In this document: positions 1 to 12,524 of the stretch, in pieces
Layout: each line of letters opens with the position of its first letter
Position numbering within the stretch: position 1 is the stretch's first letter
Origin: Raphanus sativus
Taxonomy: Eukaryota > Streptophyta > Magnoliopsida > Brassicales > Brassicaceae
Assembly (NCBI RefSeq): GCF_000801105.2
Contig: NC_079511.1
Coordinates: 25,482,638 to 25,546,637, forward strand
Direction of reading: 5' to 3'
DNA length: 64,000 bases
The notes under the pieces: generated by a model
What the model saw: the letters and a program-made list of their open reading frames with translations, nothing else
Databases searched by the model: none
What the model was told of the DNA's origin: nothing
Translations under genes and position numbers: made by a program

Positions 1-1
1 T

Positions 2-76
2 CAAGAAGAGGAGAGGAGCAAGCGTGACGGTGATGATGATGATAATGTTAAGATTAATGGCGATGTAAGTAGCTGA
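2..76 (+). CDS. C-terminal tail of an unidentified gene (partial)
   Basis: From base 2 an open frame of 24 codons runs to a TGA at 74-76. It encodes a charged tail: a Glu/Arg/Lys stretch, then four Asp in a row. No start is in the window, so only the last codons are present. The text also holds a perfect donor (GTAAGT at 65-70), so base 64 could instead be an exon end. By gene order the neighbour expected here is the trihelix gene ASIL1, but the fragment is too short to confirm that. Confidence 0.35.
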   Translation, partial: QEEERSKRDGDDDDNVKINGDVSS

Positions 77-605
77 CAATTTGAACACAAATGTTAAGAT
101 TATGGTAATTTGCTATGATTAAAAAACTTATTTAGATTGCTGGCTTAGGGTTTGATGTTGTTGTACTTCGTGGGATATGTAAATGTAGAAGTTTATTGCA
201 GGGGTTCAGAGAACTGTGATGACCTTGTTGTTGTTATGTTATCTTGTCTGAAACATGTTTCTGTTTTCTTAGAATCAGAAACAAAGATTCACACTTGTCT
301 TGGTATAAACCTGAAAAGAGACACAACTTATAAGAATATACTCACCGTGTCTTTAAGTACATTGAGATTAGAGAAACATTAGGAAGAAACCATTGATTAG
401 GTAGCAGCATCATAATCCATAATTAAAACCTCCTTAATTAAGCTAGAGCTAATAATTAACCTCACTAAATATATTCAATGCTTCTCTTTCTCCATCGCCT
501 CTATAAAACCATTCTCCTCGCAGGAGAAATAATGAAAGGTTAAGAGACATTAAAATAAAAACCCAAATAATTTCAAAATATTTTTTTAGATAATATTTTG
601 ATCGG

Positions 606-1674
606 ATGGGGTTCTTACACAAGCTGTGGGATGACACGGTGGCCGGACCAACTCCAGAAAATGGTCTGGGAAAATTGAGAAAGCATGTTTCATTAGCCAC
701 TGTCCAATCTCCTCCTCTCTCCACCGATCAAGTCACAAGAAGCATTGTCGTTACCAAGGGGAATAACAATGTTCGTGGGCTCCGGAAATTGAAGATGGGT
801 CCGGGTCGTGCTCCGGATTCTCCGACCGGGTCAAGGAGCACCCCGAGAACGCCTCTAACCCGTATTTATTTCTCCTTCCTTTAATAAAACTAAGATTAAT
901 TTACGATACAATTAGGAACTAACCACAAATCAGATTCAAAAGAAAATTTAATTTGTTTTTTTCTTCAATTAGGAAGTTATTAAAGTTATGATAGATTATG
1001 CATTTTAATTTTTATAACATTCAATCATTCCATAACACATGCATCTATACTTTGCTACTTCCATTGAGACTTGTACGCATGCGTATGCATGGTTTAAACT
1101 TTAAAGGTGTCACGTAATGATAGATTTTGAATACATTTCTTTAACATATCATTGTTTGTTAAATTAAAGAATAAATAGCAATTAATATAAATTAGAGAAG
1201 AACAGAATGAATGTTTTTTGGGTGCAATCATATTAACATATGAATGCTGATTATTAGAGTTTGAATTTTTGGAGAACGAATGAACTGGTATGTTCAATGA
1301 AAGTTTACAGAAGAACACAATAAATAAATCAAAACTAAAGATATTCCCATAAAGTTAAGTAAGCAAAATAAAATAACATTATAGCTTATCAAAAATCGCA
1401 TTTTGATATAGCAATTAAAGCCTCATGTTGATAAACGCATTATATGCAGCTGGGACACCATGTGATAATTTTGGACCATTCAGCGCCGATAAAACCCCAT
1501 CCGCTGGTGAAGTTGATGCCTCGAGTTTCACTACTTATGAATGGTTAGTATAATATCTGCATCACTTAATTTCCTCATGGATTCACTTATATATGTAACT
1601 ACATTACATATAATCCTTTCTGCTATGTGTTTATGCTAAAATACAGGATTGTGATAAACGCATTGGACCGTTGA
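606..1674 (+). CDS. Dormancy/auxin-associated (DRM1/ARP) family protein
   Basis: Three exons, 606-861, 1450-1543 and 1647-1674, join with consistent phases and GT/AG borders to encode 125 residues. The N-terminus MGFLHKLWDDTVAGPTPENG is the family signature, followed by a basic stretch, a Thr/Pro-rich TPLTPGTP segment formed across the first junction, and the C-terminal YEWIVINALDR. The family comprises small, mostly disordered proteins linked to bud dormancy and auxin repression; the biochemical role is unknown. The start is the first ATG of the frame and matches the conserved N-terminus. Gene order suggests the At1g54070 orthologue. Nothing appears broken. Confidence 0.85.
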
Positions 1675-2183
1675 AGAGAAAGAGAAGAAAGTTCTACGGG
1701 TTTTTGTGTGTAAATATTAATAACCTATGCATGTAATATGCAAAAATTTACTGATATGGTAACTGTTAAATAATGTCTCTTTTTAACAATGATTTAGTAT
1801 TATATAACAAACCATAAAATTATTACAACTATTACATAAATCAAAAGATAAATACTTGGACCAAGTTGACCATTACAAAACCACGATATAAGACACTACC
1901 TCCCTCTCAGACAAACAACATGTCTAGACCCCAGGAAATTTGGAACCCAAACCCAACCCCCTTTTATTTCAACGTTATTTTATTGCTTGGCATACAAGCC
2001 AAGTAAGACTCATAGGTTACAAACCAAGAAGCATACATATAGAATCAACGACTTCAAATGAGAGACACACATACATAAGAGACTCTGAACAAGGTCTAGA
2101 AAAAGGAAACAAGAAAGTGATAAAATTAAGAAGGAAAAAAAAAGGAGAAAAGGTATCTTAGCGCCAAGACACCAAAGAGTTTA
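1675..2183. other. Intergenic space between two convergent genes
   Basis: Short AT-rich stretch holding the 3' UTR of the dormancy-associated gene on the left and that of UBP1A on the right. No additional gene or mobile element is seen. Confidence 0.6.
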
Positions 2184-4741
2184 TTACTGATAGTACATGA
2201 GCTGCTGATGCGCCGCAGCTACATTCTGAAAACCACCATCGTACATAGCTGCTGCACTTGCTCCAGCTGCATTGACATGCCTTAGAGAATGCTGAGCCTG
2301 AGGGTGCATCTTGGCTAAAGCCAGTTGCCTCTCATAGGCTAAAAGGTCCATTGGGGACAGACCAGGGACTGCCACTGGCACTGGTGGCGGAAGCGGGTTT
2401 GAAGCTGTGCCTATTGGAGTTGGCTTGTTTCCCCATGAGCACTGCAAATTTATCAAATGAATCGGTTTAGGTGAAAACCAGTTAAACCAATTTACAGGCA
2501 AGGGTTAGTTAGTAGTACCTTTATCTGTCTGTTAAAGAGGAAAGGCTGAGAGTTGCCCATTTGAATAGCAAGAGCAGCCTCATCATGAGTGTTGTATCTC
2601 ACAAAACCAAAGCCTTTGTCTCGCTGGACACGGACCTCTTCAATCACTCCAGCGCCAAGTGTATGGAACAGGCGGTGAAGATCAAGCTGAGTTACCTGCA
2701 AAAACTAACATCTGTCAGGACCTGCCAAATCAGGAGCGAGCAGTTCTTTTTAAAAATCTGACAACTTACTTCAGGAGCGAGGTTTCCTACATACACAGTG
2801 GTATACTGAGGATTGTTTTCAGGAGCTTCTTCGTTTGAGATTGAGATCTCTCTACCATCCTCTGCTCAAGTAGTAAATCAAAGTAAATCTTCATCAATCT
2901 GATCTTCAAGAGAAAGTAAGAAAAATAACAGAGTTTGCAAAAAGTAATCAGAAGTAAACCTGACGAGCCGTTTGTGAGTTCAACGACACTTTTTCCATCA
3001 GAGCTATGTTTGTCATCGCCAAAAGTAGCACCTTTTGTCGCCCAGTTGCATCTGATTTGTCTGCTACTTAACCATTTACCTGAGAGCAGGTAAAAGAAAC
3101 ATAAAAAATATACTACTGACAAAACTATATTAAGATATATATAAATAACTCAATACTAAATACAAAGTTTAATCCGCAAAAATAACTGCTATATAATAAT
3201 TCTTACCATTCATTTCATTTATGGCATTTTGAGCATCCTGCAGATTAAATGTAACAATTAAAATCAATCAATATGAAAACATGAATGGAGCTAAAGTAAA
3301 CAGTCACCAATGATTTGAAGAAATAGCAAAACCTGCTGATTGCGGAAGGAAACAAACCCAAAGCCTCTTGAGCGTCCAGTTTTCTGGTCCCACATTACTC
3401 TTGCATCCCTACATACAAATAACAGATACTGACTCTCAAAACCCAGGCTATAATCAATAAGATAAAATTATGTAATCAGTATTGATATAAGAAAAAAGAG
3501 CTTACGAGCAAGTGTTAAAGGCAGAAAAGCTTTCAAACAAAGCTGCATCAGTAACATCTGGACTGAGATCTCCAACAAAAATGTTGAAATGGCCTGCATT
3601 CACAAACTCATTAGACTCTCTCAAGGAACAAGCAACCAAAAAAATTGCAATACTTTGTGTAATCATTTAATCTGTCCTAACTAGAACTTACTTGATGTGT
3701 CTTCCCTTTGACCAGTAGCATACGCCCAGTTAACTTTGATAGGCTGTCCAAACCTGTTAAAATCCAGTATTACAAATCTAGTAGAACGTATAAAACAGAT
3801 TAAACAAGAAGTATCAATTCCAGATGCTTACAGATGCCTTCCGTTAAGAGACATGATAGCCAAACCAGCAGATCGTCGATCAAAGTAGTGAACAAATCCA
3901 TATGATGACTGACAAAAAGTGAAAACACAAACACTTGAATAAGTTAGCACAAAAAAAAACCAAAACTGAAAGAAGGGGTGGTCTTGCGAAACACCAACCT
4001 TATCTTTTCTGATGAGCTTACAGCTCTCAACAGGGCCGGTACTTGCAAAAATCTCTTGAAGAAGAACCTCAGTGACCTGCGTATGGATGTTGCCAGCATA
4101 CCTGCAAACCCCCAAAAGTCATCATTTATTACAAGAAGAAATCGAAGAAAGAAAACAACTTTCAGACGAAACACTTACACACTGCGGCAAGTGGTGGGAT
4201 CGAAACCAGGAGGAAGGTTTCCACTTGGTAGAGGCTCCATCTGCACAGACAAATGCTCAGAGCTTTAAAAAACAAAGCTTTTCTACTTGTAACAAAAAGA
4301 CCAATTTAGACAAATGCCAAAACTTAAAAAATCACAGCTTTTCTACTTGTAATAAAAAGACCAATCAAATTACAGAAAAGCCCCATCAAATTAAACAGAA
4401 TCACTAACTCGAAACCCTAACCCATGATCAAAAGCTCAAAAATCACAGCTTTTCTACTCGAAATCAAAGACCCATCAAAATTAAACCTAATTAATAGCTC
4501 GAAACCCTAACACATGATCAAAAGCTCGAAACTTTTCATGGTACAGAGAGAAAGAGGGCGAATCGGGGATTTACAGAGAAAACCCTAATTTGGAAAGAGG
4601 TAGAGAAACCTGAGGAGGAGGAGGAGGAGGAGGAGGAGCCATGAGGCTAGGATGATAGAGAGAGTGGTGTTGTTGCATCAAAGCTTGCTGCATCATTGCT
4701 TGTTGCTGCTGCTGCTGCTGTTTGAGCCTCGGATTCTGCAT
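2184..4741 (-). CDS. UBP1A: UBP1-type oligouridylate-binding protein, three RRMs
   Basis: Twelve coding exons on the minus strand (4741-4610, 4240-4179, 4101-3999, 3908-3832, 3753-3692, 3593-3506, 3408-3333, 3237-3207, 3079-2960, 2861-2770, 2695-2519, 2441-2184) join in phase to 425 residues. The N-terminus is a Gln-rich tract then a poly-Pro run. RRM1 starts near residue 63 ([12 protein letters not shown]), RRM2 near 146 ([16 protein letters not shown]1 GFGFVSF) and RRM3 near 265 ([15 protein letters not shown]1 KGFGFVRY). A Gln/Ala-rich tail ends in QQLMYYQ. UBP1 proteins bind U-rich pre-mRNA in the nucleus, stabilise transcripts, and join stress granules as TIA-1-like factors. The A paralogue is chosen from gene order (At1g54080); UBP1B is the alternative. 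Intact. Confidence 0.9.
4243..4540 (-). repeat. Degenerate repeats with telo-boxes in UBP1A intron 1
   Basis: Within the first coding intron of UBP1A a block resembling CACAGCTTTTCTACT plus AAAAGACC recurs near 4275, 4340 and 4445. A second block, AGCTCGAAACCCTAACNCATG, occurs near 4405 and 4497. It carries AAACCCTAA telo-box motifs, which are common near the starts of plant translation and RNA-processing genes. Confidence 0.5.
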
Positions 4742-5227
4742 CTTTTTTTTTTTCTCACTGCGAGATGAGATGAGATAGAAAATATCTGTTTTGTTTCCCG
4801 AGAAAAGACCTCTTTCCTCTTTTTAGCTTAGGGTTCGAAATCAACTAAAAACGAAGAAGCAAAAAAAAAAAGAAAAAAAAAAGAAAAGGAAAAAAAAAAG
4901 AGAAATAAGAGAGGAGAGAGAAAACAGAAATTGAACGCTATTGTGAATGGATGGAGTAAAGAAAGGGTTGTACGAGACTGGTGACCATATATAGCAGTAG
5001 GACGATTTCTCTGATACAGAGAAGAGTAGATACTAATGTCACGGGGCTGTTAAGACTAGATTCCCTCACTGACCAATTATAATTATTGGTTCTTTGCGGC
5101 CCAGCCCACGGCTCAAACAGAGACGCACACACGGTATAAATAATTGCAGAGTTACTTACGTGACTGACCAATAATTAAACAATTGTTGACGGCCCAGCCC
5201 AAGTCCTAAATTTACGTGTATATACAA
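4742..5227 (-). promoter_or_regulatory. UBP1A 5' UTR and promoter region
   Basis: Upstream of the UBP1A start lies a purine-rich 5' UTR (A- and GA-rich from about 4858 to 4921 on the plus strand), a telo-box-like GAACCCTAA read on the minus strand near 4826-4836, and CAGCCCA site-II-like motifs near 5100 and 5195. No TATA box can be assigned confidently. Confidence 0.4.
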
Positions 5228-5313
5228 GAAAAATTTGCATATTTGTGAATATTTGTGATTATGGAATTCATCCTTGAAAAATTTGCATATTTGTGATTAT
5301 GGAATTCATCCTT
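5228..5313. repeat. Tandem duplication, 48 bp and 38 bp copies
   Basis: The stretch starting GAAAAATTTGCATATTTGTG and ending GGAATTCATCCTT is present twice back to back (5228-5275 and 5276-5313). The first copy has an extra 10 bases, AATATTTGTG, itself a small local duplication. Confidence 0.8.
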
Positions 5314-6879
5314 TCTGAATGACGTGTTTTTAATGTCTGTAGCACCCCTATAATCTAATACTTCAACCTAACATCTAATACATCCTCGAACACTATATCT
5401 CATTATTACTTGTAACAAGAGAGATTATATTCACTATCGATATACTATTATTTCGAAAATAACTATCTGATCTCTCTAAAATCTTTTGGTTTCTCTGTAG
5501 ATACGATCCAATTCCTCTCACAATCTCTCTGGTTTTTTTCAGAACCCTTGCTAAGAAATCATCCCAAATCCATCTCAATCTCTTTGATATCTCAGTTGAA
5601 ATCCTTACTCCAAACAGTCTCATGTCTGTCAATTACGAGTCAAATACTTCACTTTTCACAATAATCGATGCAATAACTCCTCTCTCCTCTCATATTTCAT
5701 ATTATAGTTTTTTAGACTTCTCTGCCGGAACACTTCTTTTCACCGTCGATGCCGAGAACTTCATCTTCTCTGACATAACCTCTCGACAGAATCATTCTAA
5801 GTTATAATTATCATTACGAAACTCTTATGCTGTATACATAAAGAAAACAAGGCATAGGGTCATTATCATCATTTCGAGTGATCAGGAGGTGGGCTTCACA
5901 TTTAAACATGTGTTTTTTTTCCATACATGCAAATTACTGAATCTTTGTAGAATTTGTGTGTAAATCGCTTAATTTTATTCGCATCTAGTTCTTTTTTTTC
6001 TTTAATATAAATTCGTTAAACTTCCCTGATGTTTTTTTAATCCATGTTGTAGTTTTGGGTTAACCTTTTTTGATTGCGTCATCTTGGCTTGTAAGTTGTA
6101 CTTGATTTTGGGTTAACCTTCTTTTTCTTTTTTTTTTTCTATCAAAAAAAAAAAGTTGTACTTGATTTTTATCACGTGCTATATTTGTTATTTGACATAG
6201 AGGAACATTTGAGGTTTTTTGTTGGTTTTTAGTGTTTGTTTTCCGTATACTTTCAGAACGGTATAAGTGATGGCAGTGGCAGAGCTAACCTAGTATTATG
6301 TAGGTCATATGACTCATGTAAATATTTGTAGAAAACATTTTTACATGTACCTTTTACTCAAAGATCTAATAAGATAAAATTGTTGACCCTTACAAAATAT
6401 AATTGTTATATATATTATTAAAAAGAATTATTCTAAAAAAATTACTTAGAAAAATTGTTACACCTATTCATTTTTAGCTCAAATTATTGCATATAACCAA
6501 ATATTTATAGCTAACACCTATTATATCGACCAAATATTAATATCTTCTAACATTTAAATAAACATGTGACTATACATACATTATAATACTATTTCATTTA
6601 TTGTAACCTAATTAACAGTTCAAATACGAACCTATATAAAAAATAAAATATAATCACATATCTATTAACGGTTTTAAAAGGTTACTAAAATATTTATCAA
6701 TTATATATAGATTTAAACGAGAATTAGTATGTTATAACCAATCAGGATACTGTCTAAATTTTATTTTATGAATATTTATTGGTCCGTCTACATACATTCT
6801 AATGAGGTTAAAATATTATTCTTCTTTTATACTCTTTCATTTGAGTTATATTGATTAACGCTCTGAAAATGAATACCTT

Positions 6880-7238
6880 ATTAAAAGATACTAATTCGGG
6901 TAAATGGATATTCGAGTCCGGTATGGATCATTTTCGGACATGAAACCTTCAGGTCCTATACATTTTGACCTAATTAGATATTTGAAAATTTTCGGTTTAG
7001 GTTTGAGTTAAATCCTTTCGGATATAAGTAGGTTATGATCTATAATTCAAATATTTGGAAAATAATTGGGTAAAAAATTCAAAAAATCCAAAAATCCAAA
7101 AAACTCCTGAAACATGAAAAATACATAAAAACCAAAACAAATAATTGAACAATATTCAAATACCTAAAAATCCCACAAATTTCACCTGAAATTTGATCCA
7201 AAAAATAAAAAATACCTAAGATTTTATCTGAATACACA

Positions 7239-7278
<40 letters not shown>

Positions 7279-7780
7279 ATTGAAATTTAACCTAAAACTC
7301 AAATTAAACTACAGCCAAATCCCCAATCCTTAAACTTAAAATATGTATATGTATTACCTAAAGCATATCCGAAATACCCAAATTATATATAATATACACA
7401 AAATATTTCAGTTATTTTGGATATATAATCGGGTTTCAGGTAGGACACGTACTCAAACCATCACCTGTAAGTCCAAAAACTACTCAATATTTACTTTTCC
7501 CTGAACCCAGACCGTAGCCAAACCTCTATTTTCATGTCAATTTTGATTCTCTTTTAAATCCAAATAAAATGCACAGACTTAAAAGAGAATTACATAAGAG
7601 TATACATAAAAAGTCTCAAATAAAATACTTCATAAATTATATATCCTTTTAAAAAATTGTTCTTCGACAAAATAAGATTTTGCAACATAAAAATGCACAA
7701 CAGTCCCAAAATATTAACTCATATGAAAATTTGTTTGTAATAAAAAAAAACACATTTTCGAAGCGTAGATCAAAATCTAG
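6880..7780 (+). mobile_element. Possible Helitron remnant, 3' end at 7780
   Basis: The text near 7764-7780 (CGTAGATCAAAATCTAG followed by T) matches the CTAG end of the short Helitrons at 31704-32935 and 44260-45253, and the interior has the same TTCGGGT/CCGAA words. No clear hairpin and no 5' TC end was found; the start given is only where the similarity begins. Confidence 0.3.
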
Positions 7781-8099
7781 TTTTAAATATCATATAAGAG
7801 TATTTCCCACTTATTGATTAATGAAACTTTTTTTGATTACACTCCTCGTGTGTTTTTGTTAAAAAAAAAAGATGACTGTAAACTTAACCATGTATGTTTT
7901 TTTGAATATTGGGCTCACTAACTCTAGTTTTAACCATATATTACTTTTGACGTATGTGGCAGTCACTCTTTTGTACATATAAGCATGTGCTAGATATTGA
8001 TCCATACCCGTGCAAGTATTAATTTTTACATTTATACATTGATATTTATTTTTCATAATTAATGCTAATAGTGTTTAAGATGTCATATAACATAACTAT

Positions 8100-8874
8100 A
8101 TTCAAAGATCTGGACAGAATCGGGTAATATGGTTATTTTGATACACTATTCGAATCCGTTTTAGACATATTGGTTATTTAGATATATTTAGGTTTTTATA
8201 CATCAAAACCGAACTCATCAAAATCTTAAAGAATCCAACTCAAAACCCATACATAAATTTATAATATTGAAATGGACCTAATTTTGAAACAAAAAAACAA
8301 TATCCGAAATGAACAATTTGTACCTAAATGAATAATCAATTATCAACTATTTCTATGTGTTTAACTAAATTAAGTAAAATAAAAAAGTTTTTTTATTTAT
8401 TAAATTATTATATTAAGTGAAAATTTAAGTAACAGTAAAAGTAAAAGTAACACATTTTTATTATTTTAATTTAAGTTATTATTTTATTCACAAAACATGT
8501 GTTTGAATTATGTTTTTAACTACGTAATTTTCCAATGAATTGAAACTAAAATAAAAAATGTTTTGATAAAATAAACTAAATCGAACTTTTAACCATATAT
8601 AAAATCTAATTATTTATATTTTTGATTTTAAACTGGCACATGTTTATATTGATTAATTAATAAATAAAAATATGTACTATTATTATTATGGTACTATAAT
8701 TAATGATGTGAATTATTGTTAAGGTAATATAATTAATGAAATTGTTAAACCAAGTAAAATATGGAAAACAAAATAACGTAATATTGCTATCTATGTTTTC
8801 AAACCATTTTAATTTAGACTACTATTTATGTTTCCAAATAATCTTAATTTGTACTTCAGTCTTAATAGTATAGA
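8100..8874 (-). mobile_element. Possible Helitron remnant, 5' end at 8874
   Basis: Read on the minus strand, the sequence from 8874 begins TCTATACTATTAAGACTGAA preceded by A. This is the typical start of Arabidopsis and Brassica Helitrons (5' TC, insertion after A). The 3' end with hairpin and CTRR was not located, so the left border is approximate. Confidence 0.3.
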
Positions 8875-10673
8875 TGTTTAATGTGTTATTTGTTCGTTGC
8901 CTACTTTCAATGCTCAGACCATTTGTTGATAAATGTTGGCGTAATTGCTTTTATTGTATGTTTATGCTTCAGAAACACGTCTAAATGCATCTTGATTTCT
9001 TATTCTTTAAGAACATGCAAAATGTCAACGACTTTAAAAGTCAGTTGAACAGATGAAACTTCTGGAAGAAATTGTTCTCAAACAAATAAAAATCGACAGC
9101 GCAGCAATGTATTGGACGTCACTTTTGTCAGTAGACCAAGTATGATCAACGTCACAATATAGAGATATATTGTGATTTTACTTGCTGTCCGAAAGAAAAA
9201 AACAGTGCGATCTTCGTAATGGGTCATAATATATGACGATAGGTTTGCTTGTTCTAATGCAACCCTTCTTCAGATGCATAATTGCCAACACAACAAAACC
9301 AATTAAGTATACAATAATGGTAATAGTCGATGAACCTTCGTTAGTTATCCTCTCTAAAGGCAAGCGATTTTAACCCGATCTTGTTTGAGTTATCTTGCAC
9401 GCTTTCAACTCTTCTTCATCCACGTGTGTGTCTCATCCATTCGTGCACTTCATAATTGTCCTGATTATCAAAGATCAAACACCATAATCGACACTTTTTG
9501 CCAAGTAAAGCCTGCACGTTAAAATCATGATGATAAACAAATCTTCTAACTTATACGTTTTAAATGATTTAAGTCTAATCCGTTTAATTTATTTGGAAAT
9601 TAATTGCAATTTGATTTATAAAATATTCATTTTTTTTGTTTTTATATGTGTAAACCTAAATTCAACTAATCCTAAGACAATATAGATGAGTAATCTGATT
9701 CTGAATGTTACATTTTCTGATAAAGTTTAAGATATGATCTCATCTTCCTCTAATCACTAATTTAGTTTCTATAGTAGAAAAGAAACAAACCCATAATCGA
9801 CAAATTTAACTCTTGCTTAAACTTTGATGTTTGTGTTTTTTTACTTTAAAACTTTTTGGTATATAAATCTTAACATGTTAACCAAAAAAAAAAATCTTTT
9901 AGTATAAATTTATATAAAACGATTAAAAAATTCACGTGAACTAATCAGATAGTAGTAGTCTGGCGGTATAAAACCATGTTACAGCTATATATATTCAGTG
10001 ACCATTCAACCCAATGCGATTTATGTTTATCAGTCAAAACAAAATAAAATGCTCAGCTGGCAACTCCACACAGTGACAACGATCATCAATCGGCAGTCTG
10101 ATCCGCAACAACTTATGCCGACGTGGAATTATAAGGAACAAATCAAAATATTCTAATATTTCCTCTTTTGATCTTTAAATGTTTTGTTTATGAAGAGTGT
10201 ATGAAAGAGTCGCTGATTTTTTTTTTTTAATAAATCCTTATAAATACTTCTGGTTTCTCTATCTCCTTCATTCCATTAACGATCAAAGATCAAAAGTTTA
10301 AAGCAAAACTGCAAAAAAATAAAAGTGTTTTTCCAAAAAATATTTGCAAAAAGTTATAAAATTTGTTTTTTTTCTTCTGATCGCTGAAATGAAATCTGGG
10401 TATTCCTGGATTTGATCATTCTTTTATTAATAAAATGATTTTCTTCTTCTCCAAGCTATTCAACGGCAAAGCGCAAGTAGCAGAGTGGGAGAAAGAGAGA
10501 TAGCAAAATCATTTTCATACATACATACATACGTGTATTTACATATCTTAGTAGATTTATCACCACACAATCAGATTCGGACCAAAAGGTTTGTGTTCTG
10601 TCTGAGAATCAGATTCCAGAGAGAGACCAATCTGTTTTTAATCCCAACTTGGTGTTCTTTAATTCACAGAGAG

Positions 10674-11114
10674 ATGTCTGCGAGTTTTATGGCGATCACG
10701 AAGTCGTCGGAGACAGAGTTCACGCGTTGCGAATGTTGCGGTATGGCGGAAGAATACACGGCGGCGTATGTAGAGAGCGTACGCAATCTCTACGCCGGGA
10801 AACTGATCTGCGGGCTCTGTTCCGAGGCGGCGAGTTACGAGAGTTTCCGGAGACAGATCGGCGTGGATGAGGCCGTAGCGATTCACACGAGGGTTTGCGG
10901 CGAGTTTTTGTCTTCTCCGTCTCCGGCTGTCGATTTCATATCGGCGATCGGGGAGATGTTCAGGAGAAGATTGGTTCTGGGTTTGCCGAGGGTCGTGACT
11001 TCAGCTTTGCCTCCGCCGAGGAGTGTTCCGGCTGTGGACGGTGGCGTGATTTGTGCTGCGGCGGTGATTGGTGGGGCAGGGAGTTGCTTGCCTGCTTTGT
11101 CCGGTGGAGTGTAG
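10674..11114 (+). CDS. DUF1677 family protein
   Basis: A 146-residue frame starting at ATG 10674, just after a plausible splice acceptor (TTCACAG) that suggests a 5' UTR intron. The frame stays open upstream, but without an ATG that fits the family. Residues 19-23 (CECCG) and 46-49 (CGLC) form a cysteine pattern that looks like a small zinc-binding module. A conserved core follows (SYESFRRQIGVDEAVAIHTR) and then a weakly conserved Ala/Pro-rich tail. DUF1677 is a land-plant family of unknown function. Gene order suggests the orthologue of a DUF1677 gene near At1g54095. It looks intact. Confidence 0.8.
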   Translation: MSASFMAITKSSETEFTRCECCGMAEEYTAAYVESVRNLYAGKLICGLCSEAASYESFRRQIGVDEAVAIHTRVCGEFLSSPSPAVDFISAIGEMFRRRLVLGLPRVVTSALPPPRSVPAVDGGVICAAAVIGGAGSCLPALSGGV

Positions 11115-11906
11115 ATTCGAATATTCCGCGAGGAATTAAACTGAGAAGGAAGCGTGTGTGTGAAGGAAGACTAGGAATAACATATATTATTAAAAATTAC
11201 AGAAAAGAGGTTAAAAAGAAAAAGAAAAAAATCGGGAAGTAAAAATATGATGTAAATATAATTGAAAATTAGGATGTCGTTTTGTTGTAATATACTGTAA
11301 TTGTTTATGTGGCAGTGTCAATTGTTGATATGAGTGCTTAAATAATGGAAGTTTTAGTGTGGTAACAAGACTGGTTGTTGGAATTTTTTTTTTACGAGAT
11401 GATTTTAAACTAATTAATTATGGTTGATTTTGGCCATGTTTATCTTCTGTTTGACAAAAAAAAAACCATAATGTTGTTTTTAAAATGGTCAAAGCATAAT
11501 AATTTGTATTTAACTACATACCAAGTACAGTAACAAAAAAATATGTGTAATCCTGAGTGTGCGAACGCCAAAAGAAAAATTATTGATTAGATTGTTGGTA
11601 GAGCAGGATTGGGATTATGCCGAACATGATCTAATCTAGTCTAGTCTTCAGTAATCGAATTTAATCGAGATTTAAATATTAGAGGAAGATTCTAGGTTCC
11701 ACTAAGTATTTTTAATTTCTCAAAATACAATTTGGCCGACTTCTACGAAAGAAAAACGTTGTATCACCACAAGGAATAATGCTTCGTAATATGCTTATAT
11801 AGCTGTATTTTAAATATTTTATTATTATAGCTGGTATTGAGTCTATTGACAAAGAAATACATATTTTAGTTTTACTTGGGTACGTATTATTATTTAATAT
11901 GTACAC
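11115..11906. other. Intergenic region 3' of the DUF1677 gene
   Basis: AT-rich sequence with the 3' UTR of the DUF1677 gene and no other recognisable gene. It ends at the left copy of the 107-bp duplication that flanks the LINE. Confidence 0.5.
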
Positions 11907-12013
11907 AAAGAGGTCTACAAACAGAAATTTGTATACACATCTACAAAGCATCAGCATCATCCTGAGAAATTCAGGGAGGACGGTCTACTCTAAAAATATA
12001 TCCGAGTTCGTTT
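11907..12013. repeat. Left copy of a 107-bp target-site duplication
   Basis: These bases, starting AAAGAGGTCTACAAACAG and ending CCGAGTTCGTTT, recur at 18464-18570 with four substitutions and no gaps. The two copies lie exactly at the two ends of the LINE (start at 12014, poly-A tail ending at 18463), so they are read as its target-site duplication. Confidence 0.85.
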
Positions 12014-12524
12014 TCTCCCACACACTTTAACCAAGAGAGCTCTTAACCGCTGGTCCTTTCGTTTCCCCCTGCGTTGACATTCCTTTTATGGCTGCTTTTC
12101 ACCAAACCTTTCTGTAAGATTCAAATCTTGACGTCATTTGAAGTAATACCCGCCAGTTAATAGACTTCCTTGGCCTTTAACTTCCGGGTTCTTCCCCTGA
12201 CTTGGTCGGAGGGATCGCCTTTTCCGGCCAATCTCGCCGGAGAAGTCCGCTGGAGCTGAAGCTGAAGAAGATGGCCTCCTATCTAGAGCCTCTCGTCCTA
12301 TGTTTCCAAACTTCCGACAGCTCCCCTGTTTGAGGATCCTTACTACCCTGTGTAATTCTCTGCTTTCGTGTCTTTTAAAGTGATTTACTGCAGGTTTTGT
12401 GGTCTTCTTGCTGCTCGACTCTGCTTTTTTTCTACAGTCTTGTAGTCTTCAGTTTGGTCTCCATCTGCAATCTACCGGTTTATCTCCACACAACTCTACA
12501 GTCTTCGACAGCAAGTAACTGAAG

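Larger units (their letters stand above)
5314..10440. other. AT-rich transposon-derived intergenic region
   Basis: About 5 kb without a convincing gene. It shows (TA)n and poly-A/T runs, a possible hAT-type terminus at about 6275 (CAGTGGCAGAGC), and two stretches with recurring CCGAA/TTCGG words (6890-7510 and 8110-8300) resembling the Helitrons elsewhere in the window. The longest open frames are short, AT-rich and without recognisable domains. Confidence 0.5.

Noticed and set aside
10485..10673. Upstream in-frame extension of the DUF1677 frame
   Set aside because: No ATG fits the family N-terminus, and a splice acceptor lies just before ATG 10674, so this is taken as 5' UTR and intron.
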